A DNA stretch of 64,000 bases, from NCBI GenBank assembly GCA_942492625.1, contig CALOFM010000010.1, positions 1 through 64,000 of the forward strand, given 5' to 3'. Of the stretch, positions 35,232-43,904 are shown piece by piece. The notes under the pieces were generated by a model, which was not told the DNA's origin, searched no databases, and saw nothing but the letters and a program-made list of their open reading frames with translations. Position numbers and translations under genes: made by a program. Each line of letters begins with the position of its first letter. The stretch's first letter is position 1. The stretch comes from Thiosymbion sp942492625 (lineage in GTDB: Bacteria; Pseudomonadota; Gammaproteobacteria; Chromatiales; Chromatiaceae).

Positions 35232-35617
35232 GGTTCCTTCTCGATAGCCACGTCTGGCTCTGGACCCTGCTGTCGCCGTAGCGCATTTCGACCGATACCC
35301 GCGATCCTCTCGCCGATCCCGGCAACGACCTGCCCCTGTCCGCAGCAAGCTCCTGGGAGATTGCAATCAGGTACCGGCTCGGCAAGCTGCCGCTGCCGGA
35401 GCCGCCAACACAATTCATTCCACCCCGGTTGGTACGAGACGGGATCGAGCCGCTTTCCGTTCAACACCACCATGCTCAAGCGGTGGCGGAGCTGCCCGAT
35501 CACCACAAGGATCCGTTCGATCGGCTGTTGGTTGCGCAGGCGCGCATCGAGAGGCTCATTCTGGTCACTGCGGACCCGAAGCTTTCGGCCTACGATGTGG
35601 AGCTGCAGATCATCTAG
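35228..35617 (+). pseudogene. VapC-like PIN-domain toxin with an in-frame amber codon
   Basis: The frame starts MRFLLDSHVWLWTLLSP with the first PIN aspartate (LLDSH), then hits TAG at 35279-35281, and continues without shift through LSAASSWEIAIRYRLGKL (conserved Glu), DHHKDPFDRLLVAQA (conserved DPFDR) and LVTADPKLSAYDVELQII. Only one codon, probably GAG in relatives (SPERIS), is changed, so a point mutation has silenced an RNase toxin. Restart further down would lose the first Asp. With the antitoxin intact this looks like a tolerated loss of function. Confidence 0.85.
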
Positions 35618-36026
35618 AGGGGGTCGAAGTCCGGCTGGAGAGACGACCGAGGTTGCGACGAGTGAAGCGATGCCTTTCATTTTCCCGCGTCAGATTGACT
35701 CCCTCCCAAGAACCCCGTGGGATTTCCGCAATACCGCGCTGCGGTAAGACGACGCGGCGCGTGGGAGCCGGGGCGCATGCGAGCCGGAAAACGCAGCGCT
35801 GACAATCGTCAACCCCTCCGCGACTCCCTCTCCTGTAGAATCAAAGGGTCGACCGAACAGGCGACAATGGCAGTCCTGCTCGCCCGCAAAGAGATTTCCG
35901 CATCAACGCCCCGTTGTATCGGAGCCGTCCGCAACCATATGATGGCAAATGCTTTTCGACGGCGGAAGCGGCGTCCGCCGACCGGCTGGTACAGCCTGGA
36001 TTTTAAACAGCTAGATTTGCGGTTGC
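35618..36026. other. Gap before the rnf operon
   Basis: Roughly 410 bases in which I support no gene. It should hold the promoter for rnfABCDGE; no confident -35/-10 pair or regulator site was found. Confidence 0.45.
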
Positions 36027-36608
36027 ATGAAAGAGTACGCCCTCATCCTGGTCGGCACGGTGCTGGTCAACAACTTCGTGCTGGTCAAGTTCCTCGGACT
36101 CTGCCCCTTCATGGGCGTGTCCAAGAAGCTGGAGACGGCCACCGGCATGGGGCTGGCCACCACCTTCGTGCTCACCCTGTCCTCGATCACCGCCTGGCTG
36201 GTGAACGAGTACATGTTGGTGCCCCTGGGGATCGAGTATCTGCGCACTATCGCCTTCATTCTGGTCATCGCCGCGGTAGTCCAGTTCACCGAGATGGTGA
36301 TGCACAAGACCAGCCCGGTACTCTACCAGGTGCTCGGGATCTTTCTTCCGCTGATCACGACGAATTGCGCCGTGCTCGGGGTCGCCCTGCTGAACCTTCA
36401 GGAGCAGCGGACCTTCGTCGAGTCGGCCCTGTACGGCTTCGGTGCCGCCGTCGGATTCTCCTTGGTGCTCGCCCTGTTCGCCGCCATCCGCGAGCGGGTG
36501 GATGTGGCGGACGTGCCGGAGCCCTTCCAAGGCAGCGCCATCGCCCTGGTCACCGCCGGTCTCATGTCCCTGGCCTTTATGGGCTTTGCTGGCCTGGTTC
36601 ACTCCTAG
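36027..36608 (+). CDS. rnfA: Rnf complex subunit A
   Basis: The 193-residue integral membrane protein belongs to the RnfA/NqrE family (six helices) and opens MKEYALILVGTVLVNNFVLV. Paired conserved segments GLCPFMGVSKK and LPLITTNCAVLGVAL, with the Cys residues that hold the intramembrane 2Fe-2S cluster at the RnfA/RnfE interface, are visible. It is the first gene of a six-gene operon in the standard order ABCDGE and ends 12 bases before rnfB. The complex transfers electrons between ferredoxin and NAD while moving Na+ or H+. In many gammaproteobacteria the operon is named rsx because it also reduces SoxR. Confidence 0.96.
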   Translation: MKEYALILVGTVLVNNFVLVKFLGLCPFMGVSKKLETATGMGLATTFVLTLSSITAWLVNEYMLVPLGIEYLRTIAFILVIAAVVQFTEMVMHKTSPVLYQVLGIFLPLITTNCAVLGVALLNLQEQRTFVESALYGFGAAVGFSLVLALFAAIRERVDVADVPEPFQGSAIALVTAGLMSLAFMGFAGLVHS

Positions 36609-36620
36609 GACGAGCCGCGC

Positions 36621-37196
36621 ATGTTGACCGCCATTGCCGCATTCGCAGTGCTCGCCGCCTTTTTCGGGCTGCTGCTGGGATACTCGGCTATCCGTTTCCA
36701 CGTCGAGGGCGACCCCATCGCCGATCAGGTGGACGCAGTGCTGCCCCAAACCCAGTGCGGACAATGCGGGTTTCCGGGCTGCCGGCCCTATGCCGAGGCC
36801 GTGGCCCGAGACGAGGCGCAGATCAACAAGTGCGTTCCGGGCGGCGAGACGGTGGTGCTGGTCCTCGCCGACCTGTTGGGCAAGGACCCCATTCCCCTGG
36901 AAGCCGGGGAGGAAAAACGCAAGGCCCTGGCGGTCATCGACGAGAAGGAATGCATCGGCTGCACCCTGTGCCTGCAGGCCTGCCCGGTGGACGCCATCCT
37001 CGGAGCCGCCAAGCAGATGCATACCGTGATCGCGAGCGAGTGCACCGGTTGCGAGCTCTGTCTTCCACCCTGCCCGGTGGAGTGCATCCACATGGTCCCG
37101 ATCGATGAGGACCTGGGCACGTGGAAGTGGCCTTACCCGCTATCTCAGCCTCGTCCTGCGGCGCAGCTGAGCACGCCTTCGCCGGCAGGGATCTGA
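36621..37196 (+). CDS. rnfB: Rnf complex ferredoxin subunit B
   Basis: The 191-residue protein has one N-terminal membrane helix (IAAFAVLAAFFGLLLGYSA), a cluster-binding Cys region (QCGQCGFPGCRPYAEA) and two ferredoxin-type 4Fe-4S motifs (CIGCTLCLQACPVDAI; CTGCELCLPPCPVECI). It is the electron-entry arm of the complex. It follows rnfA by 12 bases and precedes rnfC by 4 bases. Length and motif spacing are normal. Confidence 0.96.
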   Translation: MLTAIAAFAVLAAFFGLLLGYSAIRFHVEGDPIADQVDAVLPQTQCGQCGFPGCRPYAEAVARDEAQINKCVPGGETVVLVLADLLGKDPIPLEAGEEKRKALAVIDEKECIGCTLCLQACPVDAILGAAKQMHTVIASECTGCELCLPPCPVECIHMVPIDEDLGTWKWPYPLSQPRPAAQLSTPSPAGI

Positions 37197-37200
37197 GAAG

Positions 37201-38916
37201 TTGGAGCATAACCAATACAGCACATCGCAGCGGCGGCTGTGGCGATTCCACGGCGGCATACACCCGCCGGACGAGAAGGAGCTGTCCACCGGCAAACCGG
37301 TGAGTGCTGCGCCGCTGCCGTCCTACCTGACCATCCCGCTGCAGCAGCACATCGGCGTCCCGGCCAAGCCCCTGGTGGGCGTCGGCGACTGGGTCCTGAA
37401 GGGCCAGCGGATCGCCGAAGCCCAGGGCTACGTAAGCGCGCCGATCCACGCATCCAGCTCCGGGACCGTAACCGCCATCGAGGAGCGGGCGATACCCCAT
37501 CCGTCAGGACTGAGCGCCAGCTGCATCATCATCAAGACCAACGGTCTGGACGAGTGGACCAAGCTGCCCAAGCCCCTCCCGGACTACGAGGAGCTGGATC
37601 CCGCATTGGTGCGCGAACGTATCCGCTGGGCCGGGATCGTGGGGCTCGGCGGGGCCGCCTTCCCGACCAGCGTCAAACTCAACCTGGGCTCGGACCAGCC
37701 GATCCGGACACTGATCATCAACGGCGCCGAATGCGAGCCCTACATCAGCTGCGACGATATGTTGATGCGCAAGCGCTCCGGCAATATCGTCCAGGGAATC
37801 CGCATCATCCAGCACCTGCTGCACGCCGAGGAGTGCCTGATCGGTATCGAGGACAATAAGCCGGAGGCCATCGAGTCCATGCGCCTCGCCGTGGCGGAGA
37901 GCGACCTCAAAGAGTCCACCCATATCTGCCCCATCCCCACCATCTACCCCAGCGGCGGTGAGAAGCAGCTCATCCGCATCCTGACGGGCAAGGAGGTGCC
38001 GACCAACGGCATCCCGGCTGACATCGGAATCCTGTGCCAAAACGTCGCCTCCGCCGCCGCCGTGGCCGAGGCCGTGCTCGAGGGTAAGCCGCTCATCTCC
38101 CGTTACGTCACCCTGAGCGGACGCGGCATCGCTGAGCCCCGGAACCTCGAGGTCCTCGTCGGCACGCCCGTCCGTGACCTGATCCAGGCGGCGGGAGGGC
38201 TCAAAGGCCACATCCGCAAGCTGGTGCTCGGCGGTCCTATGATGGGCTTCGCCCTGCCCTCCGACGAGGTTCCCATCACCAAGGCGGCCAACTGCGTCCT
38301 CGCCTTGACCTCGAAGGAGGCGCCGGAGTCCGGCCCTGCGCTCCCCTGCATCCGCTGCGGGAAGTGCGCGGACGCCTGCCCGGCTCGCTTGCTGCCCCAG
38401 CAGATGTACTGGTACGCCCGCTCTAAAGACCTGGAGAGGGTCCAGGACTACAACCTCTTCGACTGCATTGAATGCGGGTGCTGCGACCAGGTCTGCCCCT
38501 CCCACATCCCATTGGTGCAGTATTACCGCTACGCCAAGACCGAGAGCTGGGCGCGGGAGCAGGAGAAGCGCGCCGCCGAGCACGCACGCGCCCGCCACGA
38601 GGCCAGGGAGACCCGTCTGGAGCGCCTCGAGCGCGAGCGCAAGGCCAAGCTGCGCAAAAAGAAAGAGGCACTGGCGAAAAAGCCAGCCGCCGACAAGGCG
38701 GCGGAAGCGAAAGACTCCGGAGCCGAAGACCCGAAGAAGGCGGCAATCGAGGCGGCCAAGAGACGCGTCGCCGCCAAGAAGGCCGCCATGGCCAAACAGG
38801 GCGTTGCACCGAAGAACACCCGGGAACTGACACCTGCGCAACAAAGGCAGGTCGACGCGGCCGAGGCGCGACGCCGGGAAGCGGTGCCGGAATCCGCCCC
38901 GGCCGACAGGGACTGA
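37201..38916 (+). CDS. rnfC: Rnf complex NADH/ferredoxin-side subunit C
   Basis: The 571-residue peripheral subunit starts at a TTG four bases after rnfB. It contains an RnfC N-terminal barrel-sandwich (HIGVPAKPLVGVGDWVLKGQ), the NuoF-like Rossmann region for NADH and FMN (GIVGLGGAAFPTSVKL, INGAECEPYISCDD), and two 4Fe-4S motifs (CIRCGKCADACPARLL; CIECGCCDQVCPSHIPL). From about residue 440 a Lys/Ala/Glu-rich tail (LERLERERKAKLRKKKE and further Ala/Lys stretches) is probably coiled or disordered, as in other gammaproteobacterial RnfC proteins. Confidence 0.95.
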   Translation: MEHNQYSTSQRRLWRFHGGIHPPDEKELSTGKPVSAAPLPSYLTIPLQQHIGVPAKPLVGVGDWVLKGQRIAEAQGYVSAPIHASSSGTVTAIEERAIPHPSGLSASCIIIKTNGLDEWTKLPKPLPDYEELDPALVRERIRWAGIVGLGGAAFPTSVKLNLGSDQPIRTLIINGAECEPYISCDDMLMRKRSGNIVQGIRIIQHLLHAEECLIGIEDNKPEAIESMRLAVAESDLKESTHICPIPTIYPSGGEKQLIRILTGKEVPTNGIPADIGILCQNVASAAAVAEAVLEGKPLISRYVTLSGRGIAEPRNLEVLVGTPVRDLIQAAGGLKGHIRKLVLGGPMMGFALPSDEVPITKAANCVLALTSKEAPESGPALPCIRCGKCADACPARLLPQQMYWYARSKDLERVQDYNLFDCIECGCCDQVCPSHIPLVQYYRYAKTESWAREQEKRAAEHARARHEARETRLERLERERKAKLRKKKEALAKKPAADKAAEAKDSGAEDPKKAAIEAAKRRVAAKKAAMAKQGVAPKNTRELTPAQQRQVDAAEARRREAVPESAPADRD

Positions 38917-38925
38917 GAACGCAAC

Positions 38926-39966
38926 ATGCCGGGCACCATCGTCTCCTCTCCCTTTGGCGAGCGACCGAACCGGGTCGACCACATCATGCTGCAGGTCGTC
39001 CTGGCGTTGATTCCGGGGACCATCGCCATGATCTGGTGCTTCGGCTGGGGCGTCGCCGTCAACATGGTCCTGGCTACAATCTTCGCGCTCGCTGCGGAGA
39101 CCGCCGCGCTCAAGCTGCGCGGCCGTCCCGCAATGCCCGCCCTGAGGGACCTGAGCGCGGTAGTCACGGCGCTGCTGTTCGCGCTGGCGGTACCCCCCAC
39201 CCTGCCCTGGTGGCTGACCCTGCTGGGCATCCTCTTCGCAATTTTGGTTGCGAAGCAGCTGTTCGGGGGACTCGGCTACAACCCCTTCAACCCGGCCATG
39301 GCGGGCTACGTCTTTCTGCTGGTTTCCTATCCGTTGGCCATGACCAGTTGGCTGCCACCCCAGATGATTGCGGAGCATAGCCTCGGCTTCCTCGACTCCC
39401 TGCGTCTGATTTTTTCCGGGACACCGCCGGTAGGACTCACCTGGGACGCCATCACCATGGCCACACCCCTGGACGAGATGCGCACCCAGCTCGATCAGAA
39501 CCGGATGATCGAGGAGATCCGCACCAGCCCGCTTTGGGGCGACTTCGGCGGGCGCGGCTGGGAATGGGTCGGGAACTGGTTCCTGCTCGGCGGCCTGTTC
39601 CTGCTCTGGCGGCGAGTGATCAGCTGGCACATCCCCGTATCCATGCTGCTGGGCCTGCTGCTCATTGCCGGCTTCTTCTGGGCCCTTGACCCCCAGGCGC
39701 ACCCCTTTCCAGCGTTCCACATGTTCAGCGGCGGCGCCATCCTGGGAGCCTTCTTCATCGCCACCGACCCGGTGAGCGCCTGCACGACCCGCAAGGGTCA
39801 GATCATTTTCGGGGCATCGATGGGCGTACTCATCTTCGTCATTCGAACCTGGGGGGGCTACCCGGACGCGGTGGCCTTCTCGGTGTTGCTCATGAATATC
39901 GCCGCCCCCACTATCGACTACTACACGCAGCCCCGCGTCTTCGGTCACGGTAGGGATTCGGAATGA
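38926..39966 (+). CDS. rnfD: Rnf complex membrane subunit D
   Basis: The 346-residue membrane protein has nine or ten hydrophobic helices of the NqrB/RnfD family. Seen directly are YNPFNPAMAGYVFLLVSYP, a family signature, and FIATDPVSACTTRKG near the C-terminus, the region carrying the threonine that binds FMN covalently in characterised members. It begins ten bases after rnfC, and its stop overlaps the rnfG start (ATGA). It forms the ion-conducting core with RnfE and RnfA. Confidence 0.95.
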   Translation: MPGTIVSSPFGERPNRVDHIMLQVVLALIPGTIAMIWCFGWGVAVNMVLATIFALAAETAALKLRGRPAMPALRDLSAVVTALLFALAVPPTLPWWLTLLGILFAILVAKQLFGGLGYNPFNPAMAGYVFLLVSYPLAMTSWLPPQMIAEHSLGFLDSLRLIFSGTPPVGLTWDAITMATPLDEMRTQLDQNRMIEEIRTSPLWGDFGGRGWEWVGNWFLLGGLFLLWRRVISWHIPVSMLLGLLLIAGFFWALDPQAHPFPAFHMFSGGAILGAFFIATDPVSACTTRKGQIIFGASMGVLIFVIRTWGGYPDAVAFSVLLMNIAAPTIDYYTQPRVFGHGRDSE

Positions 39967-40613
39967 GCAAGGCTCCCGTTCTCATCGCCGCGTTCATCCT
40001 CGGCGCCTTCGCCGTTGGCGGTGTCGGTCTGGTGGCCATCACCCACGAGATGACGGACGAGCGTATCGCAGCCAACGAGCGCGAGGCCATGCTCCGCAAG
40101 GTGGCGGCCATTATCCCCACCGACCGCATGGACAACGACCCTCTACAAGACTTGATCGAGGTCAGCGCCCCCGATCTGCTGGGCCCCGAGACCATCCGTG
40201 TCTATCGTATACGCGGCAAAGGCGAGCCGGTGGCGGCGGTACTCAATCCCGTCGTCCCGGACGGCTACGCAGGCCCCATCAAGCTGCTGGTCTCAATTCT
40301 GGCGAACGGAACCCTGGGCGGTGTGCGCGTGCTCGCGCACCGAGAGACACCCGGGCTCGGCGACAAGATCGAGACCACCAAGTCCGACTGGATCTTGAGC
40401 TTCAACGGCAAGTCCTTGGGCGACCCGCCGGAGGAGAAATGGAAGGTGCAGCGTGACGGCGGGGTCTTCGACCAGTTTACCGGGGCGACCATCACACCCC
40501 GCGCCATCGTCAATACGGTGAAAAACAGCCTGCTTTTCGTCCGCGAGCAGGGCGCGGCGCTCTATAAGCAGCCTGCGATGGCGGCAGCCCCCGCAGAGAA
40601 AGAGGAATCCTGA
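39963..40613 (+). CDS. rnfG: Rnf complex flavoprotein subunit G
   Basis: The 216-residue subunit has one N-terminal helix (VLIAAFILGAFAVGGVGLVAI) and a periplasmic domain with the flavinylation motif TGATITP (consensus S/T-GAT-x-T/S), where FMN is attached through a phosphoester by an ApbE enzyme. ApbE itself is not in the window. Its TGA overlaps the rnfE ATG by one base, showing tight coupling. Length is typical. Confidence 0.95.
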   Translation: MSKAPVLIAAFILGAFAVGGVGLVAITHEMTDERIAANEREAMLRKVAAIIPTDRMDNDPLQDLIEVSAPDLLGPETIRVYRIRGKGEPVAAVLNPVVPDGYAGPIKLLVSILANGTLGGVRVLAHRETPGLGDKIETTKSDWILSFNGKSLGDPPEEKWKVQRDGGVFDQFTGATITPRAIVNTVKNSLLFVREQGAALYKQPAMAAAPAEKEES

Positions 40614-41314
40614 TGACTGACAAGTCCTACCGGGAGATCGTCGGCGACGGGCTGTGGACCAACAACCAGGCCCTCGTCGCACTGCTGGGACTGTGTCCCC
40701 TGCTGGCCACCACCACCTCGGCCACCAACGGGCTCGGTATGGGGCTGGCGACTACCGCGGTGCTGGTCCTGTCCAACCTCACCATCTCCCTGATCCGCAA
40801 CCTGGTGCGCCCCGAGATACGTTTACCGGTGTTCGTGCTGGTGATCGCCTCCTTCGTCACCGCCGTCGAGCTGGGCATGCAAGCTTACTTCTACGAGCTG
40901 CACAAGGTGTTGGGGCTGTTCATCCCGCTCATCGTCACCAACTGCGCCATCATCGGGCGCGCCGAGGCATTTGCGTCAAAAAACAGCGTGGATCGCGCCC
41001 TGGTGGACGGCCTCGGCATGGGGATCGGCTTCACCCTGGTTCTCATGACTCTCGGTGGATTGCGAGAATTCGTGGGCCAGGGAACCTTGTTCCACCAGGC
41101 CCACCTCTTGCTCGGGGAGGCGGCGCAGGGACTCAGCCTGAGCCTGGGGCCGGACTTCGAAGGTGCCCTGCTCGCGATCTTGCCACCGGGTGCATTCATC
41201 GGGCTGGGGTTGTTGATCGCCCTGAAGAACCTGATCGACAAGCGCCTACGGCAGCGCCAGGCGATCCGCGCGCAGAGGGCGCCGACGGGCGGCGAGCCTC
41301 AGGCCGCAGGTTGA
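40613..41314 (+). CDS. rnfE: Rnf complex membrane subunit E
   Basis: The 233-residue membrane protein is the partner and homologue of RnfA (RnfE/NqrD family). It shows GLCPLLATTTSATNGLGMG and FIPLIVTNCAIIGRAEAF, with the cysteine pair that completes the shared 2Fe-2S site, and six hydrophobic helices. It is the last gene of the operon; the endonuclease III gene (nth) that follows in E. coli is absent. A GGGCGC/GCGCCC inverted repeat about 40-70 bases downstream could be the terminator, but no T run follows. Confidence 0.95.
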   Translation: MTDKSYREIVGDGLWTNNQALVALLGLCPLLATTTSATNGLGMGLATTAVLVLSNLTISLIRNLVRPEIRLPVFVLVIASFVTAVELGMQAYFYELHKVLGLFIPLIVTNCAIIGRAEAFASKNSVDRALVDGLGMGIGFTLVLMTLGGLREFVGQGTLFHQAHLLLGEAAQGLSLSLGPDFEGALLAILPPGAFIGLGLLIALKNLIDKRLRQRQAIRAQRAPTGGEPQAAG

Positions 41315-41418
41315 GCGCCAAGGCGGCCCCCGACTCGGTTTGTCGGTTTAGGGCGCGCGCAACGCGACCGTGAATTGAAGCGCCCTCTCATTGTGCGCCA
41401 AATCCGACCTAAGGATCT

Positions 41419-41455
41419 GTTAGCTGTTAGCTAAAGGCTGATCGCTGACAGCTTC
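41419..41455. repeat. AGCTGTTAGCTAA / GCTGATCGCTGACAGCT repeat
   Basis: A run built from short variants of GCTGA and TTAGCTG spans the stop codon of the hybrid kinase. A weaker relative (TTAGCATTTAGCTGTTCGCG) lies between ybeZ and ybeY at 46350-46372. Low-complexity elements of this type are scattered between genes of many proteobacteria. Confidence 0.4.
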
Positions 41456-43522
41456 TTCATTCATCCCGTCCACATAGCGACCGACCATCGCGCTCAGCTC
41501 CTGCAGGTTCACAGGCTTGCCTAAAAAATCGTTCATCCCAGCTTCCAGACACTGGCTCCTTACGTCTTCGGCCGCGTCCGCAGTCAGGGCGATGATGGGC
41601 AGACGCGCTTCGGGCCCCTCGGCCGAGCGGACCGCCTTGGTGAGCGCGATTCCGTCGAGCTTGGGCATGCGCAAGTCGACGAGAGCCATGGCAAAAGACT
41701 CGGCACGAGTACGATCCAGGGCCTCCTCCCCATCTGAGACGAGGGTAGCCTCGTAGCCGAGCTTTTCCAGAAACACCCTGATCACCTTACCGGCGATGGC
41801 GTTGTCCTCGGCAACCAGGATGCGCTGTCCTTCGTTCGGCGCCGGTCCAGCGGTCAACTCCGGCATCTGCCGCGGGACGGACCCCGACCGCTCCCTCCCC
41901 AGCACCTGAAGTATGCTGCGCACCAGATCCCCGGAGAGGAACGGCTTGTTCAGGCAATTGAGACAGGGTGGACGCTGACCGGCCCGGCGGGCACCATAGG
42001 TGAGCAGCAGATAGGGGATTTCAGCGCGCAGCTCGCGGCGTAGCTGGTCCAGCAACGCATCCAGATCCTGCCGCGCGGGGGAATCGGCAAGGATGAGCAA
42101 GTCCGGGGCCCGGGTCTTCCCGGTCATCCGGCTGAGATGGGCGATGTCGAGCACCGGCTCGCACTCCATACCCTGGTCGCGGCAGATCCCCATGATCAGC
42201 TCCCTGCTGGTGGCATTATTCTCGAAAACCAGTGCCCTCAGCCCTTCGAGCCTCGGTTGCCCGAGCTTCCGCTCCGCCGGCCGCGCCTCCTGCCGAAGGG
42301 GCAGGCGCACCCAGAAGCGGCTGCCCTTCCCGACCTCGCTGTCTACGCCGATGCGCCCGCCCATCAGCCGTGCGAGATCGCGGGCGATGGTGGTTCCGAG
42401 CCCGGTACCACCGTAGCGCCGGGTCGTGGAGTCATCCGCCTGCCAGAAGCTCTCGAAGATCTCGTCAAGCTTGGCCTGCGGAATGCCGATTCCCGTGTCC
42501 TCGACCTCCAGCAGCAAGTGGGGGTGCGACATGCTCTCATCGGGAGGACAGGAGCTGGCGCGCACCCGGACCTCGCCGTGGTCGGTGAACTTGATGGCGT
42601 TTCCGACCAGGTTGAACAGGATCTGGCGCACCCGAAGCTGGTCACCGATCACCTTCTCCGACAGCTGCGGGTCGACACGCAGAATCAGCTCCAACCCCTT
42701 ACCCAGCGCCTGGGTCTCCAAGGCGGCACAAACGTCGAGCATGCCGGCCCGCAGATCGAAGGCGATGGACTCCAGGTGGAGCTTGCGGGCGTCGATCTTC
42801 GACAAATCCAGCACATCGCCGATGAGGGCACGTAACACCTCGGCAGAGCTGCCGATGGAGTCCACGTACTCATGCTGCTCCGCGTTGAGCTTAGTGGATT
42901 GAAGCAGGTTCGTCATGCCCACTACACCCGTAAGCGGCGTGCGCAGCTCGTGGGTCATGACCGCCAAAAAGTCCCCCTTCGCCTTATTCGCCAGCTCCGC
43001 CTCGCGCCGCGCCTCCAGCAGCTTGCGCAGAAGGGAATACTGATAGAGCGGGAGCGCAATAAGCAGAAGCAGAAAGAAGACAGCCTCGAAGGTGCTTTCT
43101 TGCCAAGCACCCAGGGCGAACAGGGTAAGGATGTACGCCAATGTACTCAGCACCGAGGTGAAGATCAGGTGACTGCGGCCGTATCGGGTACCCGCAGAGA
43201 TGAAAATCCAGATGTAGATGAGGTTGAAGGGGCTGATGGAGCCGGTGAGGTAGATGGCGAGACTAACGGCCGTTATGTCCAGAACGAGACCGAGATACTG
43301 GCGGGCCGACCAGACCGGACGCATCAGCACACTGATCAGCATACCGACGAAGAACAGGAAATAGGCGCCGAACAGGGGGAAGAAATAGGTCCAATCGACC
43401 TCGTAGTAACCGGTGACCGCGGCGCTGCCCACGTATGTTACGGAGAACGCCCATAATCCCATCCGCACCAAGGCGGATTGAAACTCCTCGTTGCCGCGTA
43501 GCGCCGGATCCAACTTGATCAT
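41420..43522 (-). CDS. Hybrid sensor histidine kinase with two receiver domains (RpfC-like layout)
   Basis: The product has 700 residues. The N-terminus carries about five or six membrane helices (residues 20-170) with no large extracytoplasmic loop. The kinase core has the H-box HELRTPLTGVVGMTNLL, an N-box region (LFNLVGNAIKFTDHG) and G-boxes (EDTGIGIP, GGTGLGT). The first receiver-like domain (RALVFENNATSREL onward) lacks the normal acidic pocket and the phospho-acceptor Asp, so it is degenerate. The second has AEDNAIAGK, ALVDLRMPKLDG (acceptor Asp) and the conserved Thr and Lys. No HPt domain is present. The layout resembles RpfC, but no rpfF or rpfG gene is here. The last residues are coded by a repetitive sequence. 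Confidence 0.9.
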   Translation of the reverse strand: MIKLDPALRGNEEFQSALVRMGLWAFSVTYVGSAAVTGYYEVDWTYFFPLFGAYFLFFVGMLISVLMRPVWSARQYLGLVLDITAVSLAIYLTGSISPFNLIYIWIFISAGTRYGRSHLIFTSVLSTLAYILTLFALGAWQESTFEAVFFLLLLIALPLYQYSLLRKLLEARREAELANKAKGDFLAVMTHELRTPLTGVVGMTNLLQSTKLNAEQHEYVDSIGSSAEVLRALIGDVLDLSKIDARKLHLESIAFDLRAGMLDVCAALETQALGKGLELILRVDPQLSEKVIGDQLRVRQILFNLVGNAIKFTDHGEVRVRASSCPPDESMSHPHLLLEVEDTGIGIPQAKLDEIFESFWQADDSTTRRYGGTGLGTTIARDLARLMGGRIGVDSEVGKGSRFWVRLPLRQEARPAERKLGQPRLEGLRALVFENNATSRELIMGICRDQGMECEPVLDIAHLSRMTGKTRAPDLLILADSPARQDLDALLDQLRRELRAEIPYLLLTYGARRAGQRPPCLNCLNKPFLSGDLVRSILQVLGRERSGSVPRQMPELTAGPAPNEGQRILVAEDNAIAGKVIRVFLEKLGYEATLVSDGEEALDRTRAESFAMALVDLRMPKLDGIALTKAVRSAEGPEARLPIIALTADAAEDVRSQCLEAGMNDFLGKPVNLQELSAMVGRYVDGMNEEAVSDQPLANS

Positions 43523-43904
43523 CGTCCTTCAACCCTCGCCCCGAAAAGGCCCCAATCGATTTTTTTCAAGGCGCGAAGCCAACCGCACCAATACCTTGAC
43601 AGCTTGTACCGGAGGCGCTGCCAATCCCACCTGCCGATTACAGTGGAGGGTTCAGGCCGCGGCAGTTCGTGGTATATTAGACGATACTTCAATAGATCTG
43701 CCGCGGAAGCCTTCGACAACGAACCGAAACAGGGCCCTGGAATCAGGCGTCTCGCCGGAATCGTCCCGGCGCTCACCGGGATAGACGGCAATCCGCTCCC
43801 GTGCCCCTGAAGACTGACTAGACCCCGCAAATACCTTCGTCCGGCAAATTCCACTCACAAATCTACGCCGGGACGATTTTAAGCTGAGAGAAGAGGAGAC
43901 ATCT
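43523..43904. promoter_or_regulatory. Divergent intergenic region between the hybrid kinase and prk
   Basis: This 382-base gap must contain promoters for both genes. On the plus strand a TTGACA (43596-43601) and an AT-rich TATATT (43673-43678) are seen, but they are not correctly spaced with each other. No clear CbbR (T-N11-A) site could be singled out by eye. Confidence 0.35.

Noticed and set aside
37504..39948. Minus-strand open frame of 814 codons opposite rnfC and rnfD
   Set aside because: It is antisense to two intact, well-conserved rnf genes, and its composition is that expected of a shadow frame in high-GC DNA.
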